Assembly (NCBI RefSeq): GCF_022410465.1
Contig: NZ_JAJSON010000015.1
Span: 39,860 to 103,859, forward strand
Origin: Christiangramia crocea
GTDB taxonomy: Bacteria; Bacteroidota; Bacteroidia; Flavobacteriales; Flavobacteriaceae
Direction: 5' to 3'
Length of the DNA: 64,000 bases
A program made the position numbers and the translations under genes. This document shows, one piece after another, positions 18,510 through 27,806 of the stretch. Position 1 is the stretch's first letter. Every line of letters begins with the position of its first letter. The notes beneath the pieces are model-generated. The model was not told where the DNA came from, made no database searches, and was given only the letters and a program-made list of their open reading frames with translations.

Positions 18510-19736
18510 CTAAAATATTCCCTTAAAGACATCTATCAGTTTTCTCACTTCTCTGGGAGTGTTATAATGTACCAGACTTACCCTTACAACGCCATTCTTT
18601 TCTTCCATGTTTAGGGCTTTGATAAGTTTCTTTGCATAAAAATCACCAAAACGGATACCTATTCTGTGACCATCTACTTTTTCAACGATTTCATCGCTCT
18701 TCAGTTTTGAATGCACAAATGAAATTGTGGGTACTCGCCGGGCTGCTTCGGCTTTAGGTATTCCTATTATCTTTATCTCAGGAACCTCATTCAGATAATC
18801 TAAAAGAATAGAAGCCAGTTTTTCTTCATGGGAGGCAATAAGATCAAATGTCTTTGTAAGTCTTGTCTGATAATTCTCATCCTTCTCCGGTCTAAAATGA
18901 TGCCTGTAAAATTCCTGATAGTATTCAGTGATGCCAAGGGTACTATAGGTGAGTTCAAAATTGAAATTCCCTGGTTGTAACTTATAGGGAACTTCATTTT
19001 TCCCGATGAAATAATGATTAAGACGATTCAGCCTGAGTAGCTCATCATATTTTCCATACATCACAGCCAGGTGAGGCCCGTATGTTTTATACCAGCTGAA
19101 GGTATAAAAGTCTGCATCCAATTCCTGTACATCCACCTGGCGGTGGGGAGCATATGCCACACCATCCACACAGATCAATGCGCCTGCCTTATGCACTTCC
19201 TTTGCTATCTTTTTTATTGGGTTGATAGTACCCAGAACATTGGAAGCATGAGTAACTGCTACCAGTTTTGTGCGATTGTTTATTAGTTTCTTAAGCTCAT
19301 TGACCTCCAGTTCCAGAGTTTGGGGGTTGACCTTCCATACTTTTATATTGATACCTTTTTCCTTCAGGTCAGTCCAGGGAGAAACATTAGCTTCATGATC
19401 GGTATCTGTGACTATAACTTCATCCCCTTCTGCCCATTGTGTGCTGATAGTGAGACTCAGGATCCTTAATAGCATGGTAGTGGATGAGCCAACTACCACC
19501 TCTTCGGTTTTATTTGCATTTATAAGTCTTGCAATTCTTGAAGTGGCATATTTAAGTTTTTCTCCGGCTTCTCTGGAAACCTTATAGGAAGCACCCAGTT
19601 GTACATTATGATGAACGAGGTAACCACTTATTCTTTCTATTACTTTGCCTAATACCTGCGATCCACCTGCATTGTCCATGAAGATGAAGTTCCTTTTAAG
19701 CGCCGGAAACTGATCTCTTACAAATTCTATATCCAT
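18510..19736 (-). CDS. class V aminotransferase (cysteine desulfurase-like)
   Basis: 408 residues. It starts EFVRDQFPALKRNFIFMDNAGGSQ, a pattern of the SufS/CsdA-like subgroup, with VTHASNVLGTINPI and the PLP lysine in FYTFSWYKTYGPH. The essential Cys loop of true desulfurases is not obvious, so it may instead be a related aminotransferase or lyase. Its start overlaps the S9 peptidase stop by one base (TAATG), so it is translated from the same message. Confidence 0.85.
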   Translation of the reverse strand: MDIEFVRDQFPALKRNFIFMDNAGGSQVLGKVIERISGYLVHHNVQLGASYKVSREAGEKLKYATSRIARLINANKTEEVVVGSSTTMLLRILSLTISTQWAEGDEVIVTDTDHEANVSPWTDLKEKGINIKVWKVNPQTLELEVNELKKLINNRTKLVAVTHASNVLGTINPIKKIAKEVHKAGALICVDGVAYAPHRQVDVQELDADFYTFSWYKTYGPHLAVMYGKYDELLRLNRLNHYFIGKNEVPYKLQPGNFNFELTYSTLGITEYYQEFYRHHFRPEKDENYQTRLTKTFDLIASHEEKLASILLDYLNEVPEIKIIGIPKAEAARRVPTISFVHSKLKSDEIVEKVDGHRIGIRFGDFYAKKLIKALNMEEKNGVVRVSLVHYNTPREVRKLIDVFKGIF

Positions 19737-22111
19737 TATTGCCCCAATAAACTTTCATTAAATAATTCAAGGATCCTTCGGTATTCGTCGGTCCAGCTGC
19801 TAGGTTCTACAAAACTATGGTCTTCTACCGGGTACACCGCCATTTCCCAGTCTTCCTTACCGAGTTCTATAAGTCGCTGTGCCAGTCTCACCACATCCTG
19901 AAAATGCACATTGGTATCTACCATCCCGTGGGCGATCAACAGGTCTCCTTCCAGGCCTTCGGCAAAATAGATAGGAGAGGATCTTCGGTAGGATATGGGA
20001 TCTTTTGAAGGTTCATTCAGAATGTTCGAGGTATAGCCATGATTGTAGTGAGCCCAGTCTGTCACCGATCTTAAAGCGGCTCCTGCTTTAAAGGTCTCCG
20101 CTTCGGTGAACATCGCCATAAGGGTGATAAAGCCTCCGTAACTTCCACCATAGATTCCTACTTTTTCCGGGTTTATATCGTGATTCTCTATAAGATAATC
20201 TACCCCGTCTACCTGGTCGGTAAGGTCTTTCCCGCCCATATGCCTGTAGATACCGGTTCTCCAGTCCCTACCGTAGCCCGCGCTTCCGCGGTAATCTATA
20301 TCTATCACTGTATATCCAAGGTCTGTAAGCAGATTATGGAACATATATTCCCTGAAATAATTTGACCACCATTTATGGGCATTTTGAAGATATCCGGCAC
20401 CGTGAACAAAAACAACAGCCGCATCATTCTTCCGGGTTTCATCCGGAAGATATAATCTCGCAGGTACGATGGAACCATCACGGGCTTTGAATTTTATAAG
20501 TTCCGGTTCACGCCAGTTATAGGAAGCGAAGACTTCGGATTGTCCCTTTGTAAGCTGCTGAGCTTCAGCATTCGCTTTGGTCTTTTTAAGGTATAGCTCT
20601 TCCGGTTTGTTCATATAGGAATACAAAATAGCCATATACTTTTCGTCAGGTGAAAGCTTCACTTCATTATTTCCTTCCATACTGGTAAGCTGTTCCATTG
20701 TACCACCCATTAAAGGCATTTTGTAGAAATGTCTTTCTCCAGGGTGGACCTTTGAGGAGGTAAAATACCAGTGCTTTTTATCTTTTGAGATGAAGGGATC
20801 AAAAACCTCATATTCACCGGGAGTAAGATCCTTTTTCTCACCGGTTTCCACGTTCAAAATGTAAAGATGGGAATACCCCGATTCTTCGCTCTGGAAGTAG
20901 ATATGTTTGTTATCGGGCAACCATCCCAGAGTTTCATACCCGTAATAAGTATAACCAATTCCCGGTCCTGCCAGCCAGGCTTCGTCACGCTGGCGTTCTA
21001 TGGACTTAAGACTTCCTTTATCAAGATCTATAAGTGCGATCCAGCGATCCTTATTATCGGTGGAACGTAAATTGACCACAGCCTTTTTAGCATTATCAGA
21101 AAAATGAATTTTTGAAGGAATCACTTCACGGGCTTCAGTATTCCAGTTTTTATCGGGATAATCTTTAGTATAGTCCGGCAGGTCGGTAATACCAGGAAGT
21201 TCTGAGAGGTCGATTATAAAAACGGTATCTTTCTCAAAATTGTATAGGGCAAGTTCTGCCTTATAATCCATATCTCCTACCTTGCTCCTTGCTGGAAGGT
21301 TTACGGTATAACCACTTTCATCTACATAATTTGGTACATCTGTACTTTTGCCACGTTCACGTGAAATAAGGCTGAAGCCGGCATATTTAGCATCAGGGGA
21401 TACCTGAAGGTTAGCCAGTTGCCGCTTCTCGAGATAAAAAGTGAATTCTTCATCTTCGCTGACAGATTCCCGATAATTCCTGGAACTTTCTTTGCTTTTT
21501 TTTCTTTGGTTGACAACCTCTAATAATTCCATGTTTTCCTGCCGGATCCATTCTTCTTTATCAGAAAGGTTCTTGTCTTTTTTATTAGATGCCGTTCCAG
21601 ATTTTATATGGGTAATCTGTTTTAAGCTACCTTTCTTCAGGTTATAAAAAAAAACATTGTCTTCGGCTTCAAAAGCTATCTGATCTTCGTTCTTAAGAAA
21701 TACCGGATCTTCGATAGAAAAAGGCAGGTCCAGTAGTTCACGTTTTGTTTTGGAACGCATTTCATAAATAAATAGATCACCATCCTGTGAAAACACCTTT
21801 TTGGATCTGTCATCGTTGAAATCTCCGCTGCGCGGAACAAGTACATGTTCCTGAGGAGCAGTCACCTTAATTATTTTTCCAGGTTCATTGATATTGATCC
21901 TGTATAGTGAATCGGCCGGGTTATTCTCGGGATTATAATCGAAGTATATATTCTTGCTATGTATTCCCCAGTACACTGAAGAAGGAAAGTTGCCCATCCA
22001 TTCCGGATCCTGCATTATTTTTTCAACGCTTAGTTCTGAGGTTTGTGCATGTATGTTAAAATAAAATATGCTTGCAAAGAGGGATAAGCATAAGGAAAGT
22101 TTAATTTTCAT
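19736..22111 (-). CDS. S9-family prolyl oligopeptidase-type peptidase
   Basis: 791 residues with a signal peptide (LSLCLSLFASIFYFNIHAQ). The N-terminal ~500 residues form a beta-propeller (DPP4-like), and the C-terminal alpha/beta-hydrolase domain has the nucleophile GGSYGGF (Ser), the Asp region AHGMVDTNVHF and the His in YPVEDHSF. Such exported enzymes trim dipeptides or oligopeptides in the periplasm. The downstream class V aminotransferase overlaps its stop codon; a combined role in peptide or amino-acid scavenging is inference. Confidence 0.92.
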   Translation of the reverse strand: MKIKLSLCLSLFASIFYFNIHAQTSELSVEKIMQDPEWMGNFPSSVYWGIHSKNIYFDYNPENNPADSLYRININEPGKIIKVTAPQEHVLVPRSGDFNDDRSKKVFSQDGDLFIYEMRSKTKRELLDLPFSIEDPVFLKNEDQIAFEAEDNVFFYNLKKGSLKQITHIKSGTASNKKDKNLSDKEEWIRQENMELLEVVNQRKKSKESSRNYRESVSEDEEFTFYLEKRQLANLQVSPDAKYAGFSLISRERGKSTDVPNYVDESGYTVNLPARSKVGDMDYKAELALYNFEKDTVFIIDLSELPGITDLPDYTKDYPDKNWNTEAREVIPSKIHFSDNAKKAVVNLRSTDNKDRWIALIDLDKGSLKSIERQRDEAWLAGPGIGYTYYGYETLGWLPDNKHIYFQSEESGYSHLYILNVETGEKKDLTPGEYEVFDPFISKDKKHWYFTSSKVHPGERHFYKMPLMGGTMEQLTSMEGNNEVKLSPDEKYMAILYSYMNKPEELYLKKTKANAEAQQLTKGQSEVFASYNWREPELIKFKARDGSIVPARLYLPDETRKNDAAVVFVHGAGYLQNAHKWWSNYFREYMFHNLLTDLGYTVIDIDYRGSAGYGRDWRTGIYRHMGGKDLTDQVDGVDYLIENHDINPEKVGIYGGSYGGFITLMAMFTEAETFKAGAALRSVTDWAHYNHGYTSNILNEPSKDPISYRRSSPIYFAEGLEGDLLIAHGMVDTNVHFQDVVRLAQRLIELGKEDWEMAVYPVEDHSFVEPSSWTDEYRRILELFNESLLGQ

Positions 22112-22296
22112 CAGGATGTAAAAATTTGAGATATTCAGGTTAAATATCAGTTTTTATCGGGTATGGAACAAGGTAATTAAATTTTGAATTCCCGTATTTC
22201 ATTTAAAATAAATACAGTTTAAATTATTAATACCTGAAAATCAGAACGTAAGAGTTTAATTTGTATTTTTAGGCTTATTTTAAAACTAGCGTCATT

Positions 22297-23112
22297 ATGA
22301 GAAATTTCAATTTTCAATTGTCGCTCCAAATCATTCTTAGCTCTCTATTTCTTATCGCATTTAATTCATGTGAACCTGAAAACAACCTTAATTCAGGAGA
22401 AGAAATTATTCAATCTGATCTCAAGGTAAATCAAAGCGATCCATCTGAAAAGATCAATGATTTTTACGGCCCAACCCAGCCTATGGGAAATGGAGTTGTT
22501 CGTAGTGTGGTTTCTATTGACCATAATGGTGATCCCGTTGCCGTGGGAGTCATTTTCTCTGAAAAGGCCCTTGCGAACCTTCCCGATGAAGATCTCAGTC
22601 TCACCCTGGAACTTCATAATAAGGCAGAAGGACTAATAGTGAATCATATTGATTTTGGATTCAATCCTCATGGCCATGCGGGGCCTGGATTCTCGGTGGA
22701 ACATTTTGACATGCATTTTTACTGGATTTCGGTAGATGAAAAATTAAGTATCCCTTTTTCCGCAGGCATGGACGATCTTCCGGATGCCGGTATCTGGCCG
22801 GAAGGTTATGGTCCCGATGCTGTGACCGTTCCCCAAATGGGCAGGCACTGGCTGCATGAATCATCATTTTCTTCAGATTTTGATCAGACATTTATTTATG
22901 GATCCTATGATTCGAAATTTACTTTCTATGAACCTATGATTACTATGGAATATCTGAAGGCCAAAAATTTTGAGGATTCATACCAGATTATACCATTAGG
23001 GGCTTATGAAGAGCCGGGCTATTATGCCAATTCTTATGAAATAACTTATGATCCAGTTAAGAAACAGTACCGGGTTATGCTTACTGATCTTTTCTGGGCC
23101 GGAGGCTCTTAG
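22297..23112 (+). CDS. lipoprotein of DUF5602 (TTHB210-like) type
   Basis: 271 residues with a lipoprotein signal ending FLIAFNSC. The body has PTQPMGNGVVRSVVSIDHNGDPVAVGVIFSE, IDFGFNPHGHAGPG and VEHFDMHFYWIS, the His-rich pattern (HGH ... HFDMHFY) of DUF5602/TTHB210-like proteins. This family is a small, presumably metal-binding barrel of unknown function, often extracytoplasmic. Divergent from the peptidase gene. Confidence 0.78.
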   Translation: MRNFNFQLSLQIILSSLFLIAFNSCEPENNLNSGEEIIQSDLKVNQSDPSEKINDFYGPTQPMGNGVVRSVVSIDHNGDPVAVGVIFSEKALANLPDEDLSLTLELHNKAEGLIVNHIDFGFNPHGHAGPGFSVEHFDMHFYWISVDEKLSIPFSAGMDDLPDAGIWPEGYGPDAVTVPQMGRHWLHESSFSSDFDQTFIYGSYDSKFTFYEPMITMEYLKAKNFEDSYQIIPLGAYEEPGYYANSYEITYDPVKKQYRVMLTDLFWAGGS

Positions 23113-23133
23113 AAAATTTGATTTTTAATGTCC

Positions 23134-23157
23134 ATAGCCATCCTTAGGGATGGCTAT
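23134..23157. terminator. perfect hairpin between convergent genes
   Basis: ATAGCCATCC-TTAG-GGATGGCTAT, ten perfect pairs, right after the stop at 23112. There is no long T run, but the place and symmetry fit a bidirectional terminator. The 23160-23286 stretch also contains a purine-rich tract with repeated GGGGAAT. Confidence 0.6.
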
Positions 23158-23286
23158 TCCTGTAATTTGGAATAAATTTCTATCCTTACCTCCTTATTGA
23201 CTTAAAAAATATTAAAGCAAGCCTGACATAGGGGATCCTGAAAGGAGGGGAATACTAGAAGGGGAATGCTGAAAGAGGAATAAGGC

Positions 23287-24438
23287 TTAGGAGAGCTTTG
23301 CTTTAAGATTATTTGCCGCTTTTGTATATCCACCGTCTGCTCCATCTACAAAATGTATATGATCATCGGTATGGATGTCTCGAACATAACAGGACATAAT
23401 ACTTTGTCGGCTCACATGATAGCCATATTTGATCTTCTTTTCATTTTCCAGTCTGTCCAGATATTCCAGCAAGGATTTACGCTGCCGGAAGGTGCCTGTA
23501 ATAACCGTATTAATACGTCCATCGATTGTGAGATTATCGGTTAGTTCCACAAGCTTGCGCATATAATTTCTTCCCGTTGCTGTATTTTTCAGATATATCT
23601 CTCCAAACATGGCTATTAGCCAGTGCTTAAAAATCTGGATAAGGGTTGATTTTTCCTGTTTTAATTTCATTTCGTTCCGGATCTGCCTTAATCCGGTTAT
23701 AGGTTTTAACTTATTAACTGTAATTGGTGTTCTATCGGTATGGGGACCATAAATAGCATCTATTTTTTCCAGAATTTCAGAGTAGATCTGACTTGGATCC
23801 TCATTTTGGCAGCCGTCAATGATGAGGCTCATCACTTCATGATCAATGCGGGGAGGCTCCACCTTTTCCCATTTACATTCCATTCCTGTAAGATCCAGTT
23901 CCACGTTATTCAAGTCCACCTTTTCGCTTTCTTCAGCTTCCTTGATCTTCTGTTCAGCATATTGCAATCCTTTCCCCAGGGCCAGGGGTATACTCAAAAG
24001 TCCGGTGACCTGGCCTCTGGCAATTTTCAAATCGAGGCCCTGATCATAAATTTCCCGAACGGGAACATGACCAATCCTAAGATGAAGTCCAAAATTATTG
24101 GAAGTATTTACTTTATGTTTATAGAGAACCGCGAGAGATTCATCCAGCAGTTCTTCAGGAATAAGGAGAACAGCACCATCTCCTCCAAAGAAAAATGGCA
24201 CACGAATCCCTGATTTGAAGGCAAGATTAAGAATAGCGATCACACTTCCGGTAGCAGTAAGATTCACTTCATTCTGCTTTCCATTTTTGATTGCACCGCT
24301 GGAATCCCTGATATCTGAAACCAAAATATGCCAGTTTTCAGGCACCTCAGTAAACAATTTTTTTTCAGCTACCAGTTTACTAACAGATAATTTATGAATC
24401 TTTAAATTGGAATAAAAATCAGAGTTTTTAGATGGCAT
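23287..24438 (-). CDS. DUF3095 protein (cyclase-like fold)
   Basis: 383 residues matching the DUF3095 plan: FYSNLKIHKLSVSKLVAEKKLFTEVPENWHILVSDIRDSSGAI at the start, then FFFGGDGAVLLIPEELL (GGDG-like motif) and LHLRIGHVPVREIYDQG. The VSDIRDSS and GGDGA motifs are arranged as in class III nucleotide cyclases, so cyclic-nucleotide chemistry is possible but unproven for this family. The gene stands alone and no signal peptide is present. Confidence 0.82.
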   Translation of the reverse strand: MPSKNSDFYSNLKIHKLSVSKLVAEKKLFTEVPENWHILVSDIRDSSGAIKNGKQNEVNLTATGSVIAILNLAFKSGIRVPFFFGGDGAVLLIPEELLDESLAVLYKHKVNTSNNFGLHLRIGHVPVREIYDQGLDLKIARGQVTGLLSIPLALGKGLQYAEQKIKEAEESEKVDLNNVELDLTGMECKWEKVEPPRIDHEVMSLIIDGCQNEDPSQIYSEILEKIDAIYGPHTDRTPITVNKLKPITGLRQIRNEMKLKQEKSTLIQIFKHWLIAMFGEIYLKNTATGRNYMRKLVELTDNLTIDGRINTVITGTFRQRKSLLEYLDRLENEKKIKYGYHVSRQSIMSCYVRDIHTDDHIHFVDGADGGYTKAANNLKAKLS

Positions 24439-24511
24439 ACATAATTGGTCGAAGGCTAGCAGTGAACATTTCGATTGAATTCTGGAGATTCTATTTTAAA
24501 ACCCTAACACT

Positions 24512-24871
24512 TTACAGTGCAGCACCCACAGGTATGGAACAGTCATGCCCCGGTTCTCCATGTGGAGGATTCACCTTTGGTGTTGCGCTTTTTAATCTTA
24601 CCGGAGAACTGCTCATATCCTGGGTGGTAGAAGCGCTGGCCTGATCCAGGGGAGCTCCAACCGGAAGATCACAGCGGTGACCATCTTCTCCATGTGCAGG
24701 ATTATATTTAAGGTCGGTACTTTTTGACATTTCCTTCTTCATCTCCTCTGCAGACGCAGTGGTAGTGGTTTCTTCAGCATCTGCCGATTTTTTTTCCTCA
24801 TCCTTACATGAGTATATAAATACAGAAAGTATGGCAAGGGCAGTAATTGATAGTTTTTTGAAAGTTTTCAT
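24512..24871 (-). CDS. small lipoprotein with two copies of an NPxHGExGHxC motif
   Basis: 119 residues; the lipoprotein signal ends IYSC. Two similar segments follow: YNPAHGEDGHRCDLPVGAPL (about residues 56-75) and NPPHGEPGHDCSIPVGAAL (about 101-119, the C-terminus). The His/Cys-containing motif PHGEPGHxCxIPVGAPL is common in small Bacteroidota lipoproteins and suggests metal or heme binding; that is inference. It lies 33 bp after the DUF1028 gene on the same strand, possibly cotranscribed. Confidence 0.75.
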   Translation of the reverse strand: MKTFKKLSITALAILSVFIYSCKDEEKKSADAEETTTTASAEEMKKEMSKSTDLKYNPAHGEDGHRCDLPVGAPLDQASASTTQDMSSSPVRLKSATPKVNPPHGEPGHDCSIPVGAAL

Positions 24872-24904
24872 AACAAGTAATTTACTGATATAAAGATATT
24901 TAAA

Positions 24905-25891
24905 TTATTCGAGTATTTTCTGAAGTTCTTCATCCGAAATTGTAAGTATCCCCGATTTCGGCAGTCGGGTTAACATTTCCTTCCAGTTAGCGTCTTCTTC
25001 GAACACCTGGTCAAAGATAGGCCGGGCCTCTTCGATCCTGCCACTGTTGGCCAGCGCCACTGCTTTCCAGAATTTCATCTCAAGATTATCGGGGAACATC
25101 TTTTCTGCAGTTCCGTATTCTTTTAGCGCTTTTTCCATATTTCCAGCCTCTACGGCAAGATCTCCCTTATTCATATGGTCATAGGCCCTGGCAACTTTTA
25201 GCAGTCTTTCCAGTTCCTGAACCGGTTGCTTATGGTCATCTACCCGCAGGTCGATCTTTTTATCTTCCCAGCTTTTATCAGTCTTTTCAGGTCCCACCAC
25301 AATAAGTGCAGCTGATTGTTTCCCACGAATATCACCGCCGGTCTGCTGGGCCACCTTCAGGACTTCAACCACTCTTTCTGCAAGAGGATAATCCGAATAT
25401 CTCATGAATGCTTCAGCCATAGCAGGTACCACTTTGTCGTTCAGCATCATATTAGCCTGGACAGAGAAGTTCTTTCCGGTAAGGTCTTCCGCTGCTTCCA
25501 CACAATTTTCTCCCGTAAATGCGGAAACGCTGCCATGAGCATCCAGAAAAGCGACCTGCCTGTATTCACGGCCATTATCCTGTTCAACCAGTTGGGTAAG
25601 GGCCTGCTCGGCAGAGGTTCCCTTCGCCATTAGTTCAAGTCCTTTTGGACCGTAGGCCGGATTAACAAAGGACTGGGTCGCGACCACCCCAACACCGGCT
25701 TTTCCCCAGGCCACTAAAGGGCCCACTGAAAACCAGTGACTCTGAACACCGACCGCCATTTCCCCAGTGACCGTATCCCGTGCAACTATAGAATAAGTAT
25801 GTGCAAAGGCATCTTTAGATATACCCTTAATATTTTGAGCACTTAAGCCAAAAGTAAATAACAGGCAAAAGAGAAAGGAAAGCTTTTTCAT
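24905..25891 (-). CDS. DUF1028 (Ntn-hydrolase-like) secreted protein
   Basis: 328 residues with a signal peptide (SFLFCLLFTFGLSAQ). The core begins AFAHTYSIVARDTVTGEMAVGVQSHWFSVG and continues WGKAGVGVVATQSFVNPAYGPKGLELM, the DUF1028 signature. C-terminal residues ~220-328 look TPR-like (AGNMEKALKEYGTAEKMFP, AVALANSGRIEEARPIFDQ). DUF1028 proteins have an Ntn-hydrolase-like fold and occur near peptide catabolism genes. The exact reaction is unknown. Confidence 0.88.
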   Translation of the reverse strand: MKKLSFLFCLLFTFGLSAQNIKGISKDAFAHTYSIVARDTVTGEMAVGVQSHWFSVGPLVAWGKAGVGVVATQSFVNPAYGPKGLELMAKGTSAEQALTQLVEQDNGREYRQVAFLDAHGSVSAFTGENCVEAAEDLTGKNFSVQANMMLNDKVVPAMAEAFMRYSDYPLAERVVEVLKVAQQTGGDIRGKQSAALIVVGPEKTDKSWEDKKIDLRVDDHKQPVQELERLLKVARAYDHMNKGDLAVEAGNMEKALKEYGTAEKMFPDNLEMKFWKAVALANSGRIEEARPIFDQVFEEDANWKEMLTRLPKSGILTISDEELQKILE

Positions 25892-25925
25892 AGTTTTTTC
25901 AGATTTGCCTAAAGGTACTAAAAGC

Positions 25926-26612
25926 CTAGAAGCTGTGATGAAGACTCAGCTGAATTTGACCTTTGCTGATATTATTTAAAGTTTGTTCCATAAATCCAGC
26001 CTGGACTTTTAGATTGTCTTTAATTGAGTATCCCAGGGCGCCATATAGACGGTTGCGATCAAAAATCTCTACACGTCTTCCATCGCCTATATCTTTTTGG
26101 CCATTGATGAACACTTCGTTGTAAAATGCCAGGTATATGGAGTTTTTATCCAGATTGGGCTGATTTAGTGGAATATTTAGAAATAGATTATACCGATATC
26201 TCGTTCTGAAATCCTGATCTTCTACCCATCGCTGCTCATACCTGAATCTGTGTTTTAAATAAATTCTGTCTGAAATTTTATGAGGGAGCAAGGCTTCCTG
26301 ATAAATTCGGCTCTCAGATGAGGTGTCGTTAGAGTCCCCGAATGTACCGGAGGTTATATTTCCATAACCCAGGGTAAGCTTAAGATTGGAATTTGGGCTG
26401 TAGGTTACTCCTGCCCTAAGGAGAAGTTGTTCCAGATCTCCCATGACGTCCCAGTTACGATATTGTACATCACCCTGAAGTCCGAATTTTGATTCTCCAA
26501 AATCGGTATTCCAAAAATACATATACCATCCACCTAACTGGTCTTCATCAACCTGAGCCTGGGAATTAAAACAAATAAATAACGAAAATAGAAGTGTAAA
26601 TAGCTTTTTCAA
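25926..26612 (-). CDS. DUF2490 outer-membrane protein, TTG start
   Basis: From TTG at 26612 the protein begins LKKLFTLLFSLFICFNSQAQ, a clean signal peptide; the longer frame to 26660 adds a leader that would spoil it. The mature ~210 residues alternate polar and hydrophobic strands (GWYMYFWNTDFGESKFGLQGDVQYRNWDV, RYRYNLFLNIPLN), as in DUF2490 barrels. Likely an outer-membrane protein of unknown ligand. Confidence 0.8.
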   Translation of the reverse strand: MKKLFTLLFSLFICFNSQAQVDEDQLGGWYMYFWNTDFGESKFGLQGDVQYRNWDVMGDLEQLLLRAGVTYSPNSNLKLTLGYGNITSGTFGDSNDTSSESRIYQEALLPHKISDRIYLKHRFRYEQRWVEDQDFRTRYRYNLFLNIPLNQPNLDKNSIYLAFYNEVFINGQKDIGDGRRVEIFDRNRLYGALGYSIKDNLKVQAGFMEQTLNNISKGQIQLSLHHSF

Positions 26613-26675
26613 AACCTGATTTTTTTTGGCAAATATAATTCCACCCAAACTCAGGCACAAGTTTCAAAAAAGATA

Positions 26676-26975
26676 CTATTGATTTTTAACTTTTGTAACA
26701 TTCAGATAAACCGGACCTCCATCCACAGGATAGCCTTCAATTTCTGTCGCAGTTATGGTGACTTTTTTACCTTCATACTGGCTAAGGTCAATAACTTCAC
26801 TTTTAAGAGCATAAAATTCATCTCCTGTATCCAGTGTATGTGTACCATACTGATAGCTGGTTATTCCGGTAGGCTCAATGATTCCTGAATATTGCTGACC
26901 CTTGTCCGTATTTCCGGTTCCACAGCTGCTGAATAAAATGATTATACCAATTGCGATTTTTGAAAATAACTTCAT
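26676..26975 (-). CDS. small lipoprotein (99 aa)
   Basis: The ATG at 26975 gives KLFSKIAIGIIILFSSC, a good lipobox; the frame extends to 27101 but that extension runs towards the tRNA gene and is not signal-like. The mature part (YSGIIEPTGITSYQYGTHTL ... YALKSEVIDLSQYEGKKVTITATEIEGYPVDGGPVYLNVTKV) looks like a small OB-like beta-barrel. Function unknown. It is the last chromosomal protein gene before the island. Confidence 0.7.
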   Translation of the reverse strand: MKLFSKIAIGIIILFSSCGTGNTDKGQQYSGIIEPTGITSYQYGTHTLDTGDEFYALKSEVIDLSQYEGKKVTITATEIEGYPVDGGPVYLNVTKVKNQ

Positions 26976-27093
26976 AACAACTATTTTAACTATTGCACCA
27001 AGGTAAGCTTTACAGTCCTGAAGTAAAAATTTAAGATTTATACTTTGGGCTTTTAATTTCTTAAAGAAACCTATTACTTTTGTGAGCCTAATT

Positions 27094-27165
27094 GGCCTCA
27101 TAGTTCAATGGATAGAATAGAAGTTTCCTAAACTTTAGATCCAGGTTCGATTCCTGGTGAGGCTA
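27094..27165 (+). tRNA. tRNA-Arg (anticodon CCU)
   Basis: Cloverleaf folded by hand: acceptor 27094-27100 with 27158-27164 (first pair G-T), D arm GTTC/GAAT, anticodon stem GAAGT/ACTTT with loop TTCCTAA (anticodon CCT at 27127-27129), T arm CCAGG-TTCGATT-CCTGG, discriminator A at 27165. CCA is not encoded. The 3' end from 27153 is the left attachment repeat of the island. Confidence 0.95.
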
Positions 27166-27166
27166 C
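27153..27166 (+). other. left attachment site (attL core)
   Basis: CCTGGTGAGGCTAC covers the 3' T-stem and acceptor strand of tRNA-Arg plus one base. It is identical to 61795-61808, so insertion restores the tRNA 3' end. Confidence 0.88.
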
Positions 27167-27180
27167 AACATAATTCAAGA

Positions 27181-27214
27181 AATGCCCTCTTTATAGGATA
27201 TATGAGAGGGCATT
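27181..27214 (+). terminator. tRNA terminator-like hairpin supplied by the island
   Basis: AATGCCCTCT (27181-27190) and AGAGGGCATT (27205-27214) pair perfectly just after tRNA-Arg. Because the island starts at the tRNA 3' end, this structure belongs to the element. Confidence 0.65.
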
Positions 27215-27223
27215 CTTCATTTT

Positions 27224-27242
27224 GTGCCGACGGGGTGCCGAC
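27224..27242 (+). repeat. subterminal 19-bp repeat, left copy
   Basis: GTGCCGACGGGGTGCCGAC, itself two GTGCCGAC units separated by GGG, is identical to 61634-61652 in the same orientation. About 55 bases further right an ACTCAATGAACTT sequence has a similar partner (ACTCCATGAAACTT from 61692) at the right end. These look like recombinase arm-binding sites. A 15-bp palindrome CAATGAA-C-TTCATTG lies at 27282-27296. Confidence 0.75.
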
Positions 27243-27343
27243 TTTTTTAATTGTTTTTTAAAATTATATCTAAACGTAACTCAATGAACTTCATTGGACT
27301 TAAGGGAGTGTCGGTTAATAAATCAGCGATTATATAGGCTTTA

Positions 27344-27351
27344 TAAATTTG
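27344..27351 (+). promoter_or_regulatory. candidate promoter -7 box upstream of the CRISPR array
   Basis: TAAATTTG matches TAnnTTTG exactly and lies 36 bases before the first degenerate repeat, reading into the array. No -33 TTTG is obvious. Promoters inside the repeats, as in other type II-C arrays, are an alternative. Confidence 0.35.
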
Positions 27352-27386
27352 ACAAAGCTAGATTATTATCAATTATCCTTATCATA

Positions 27387-27660
27387 TTTGGGAATTGCTT
27401 TAAGAATTGTACTTTGCACTATGATTCACAGGTCATACTGTTATCTTTTATAACACCCTTGTAGTTGTGAATTGCTTTCAGAATTGTATTTTTAATCAGA
27501 ATTTATAGGTTATCTATACTTTTCATCTTACTTGGTGTTGTTGTGAATTGCTTTCAGAATTGTATTTTTAATCAGGATTCACAGGTTGAAATCTCATAAT
27601 GCTGTTTTTAGTGTAGTTGTGAATTGCTTTCAGAATTGTATTTTTTTCAAGATTCACAGT
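27387..27660 (+). CRISPR. short type II-C CRISPR array, four repeats and three spacers
   Basis: Repeats are at 27387-27432, 27464-27509, 27540-27585 and 27616-27660 (46 nt, last 45). Each functional repeat begins GTTGTGAATTGCTTTCAGAA. Spacers are 31, 30 and 30 nt (27433-27463, 27510-27539, 27586-27615). The period of 76-77 matches type II-C arrays of Bacteroidota. The first repeat has about nine differences and the last has a deletion and a changed 3' end; repeats 2-4, which follow spacers, keep an intact 5' part. The tracrRNA anti-repeat requires crRNA from the plus strand. The array lies just after the 3' end of cas9, convergent with it. Confidence 0.92.
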
Positions 27661-27806
27661 AAATACACCGTAACGATCTGTTATCCTATTTTTTAAGGGG
27701 ATTGGTAGGATTAAAAAAAAGAAGGAAACTCAAGAGATCTCATTTTTAGTTCTGAGGTAGGCCGGGTTACCCAAAAACAGGGTGCGTTTGATCATTATTT
27801 ATATTT

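Noticed and set aside
23160..23286. Purine-rich GGGGAAT tract as a functional repeat
   Set aside because: Short and irregular; no other copies in the window and no link to a gene.
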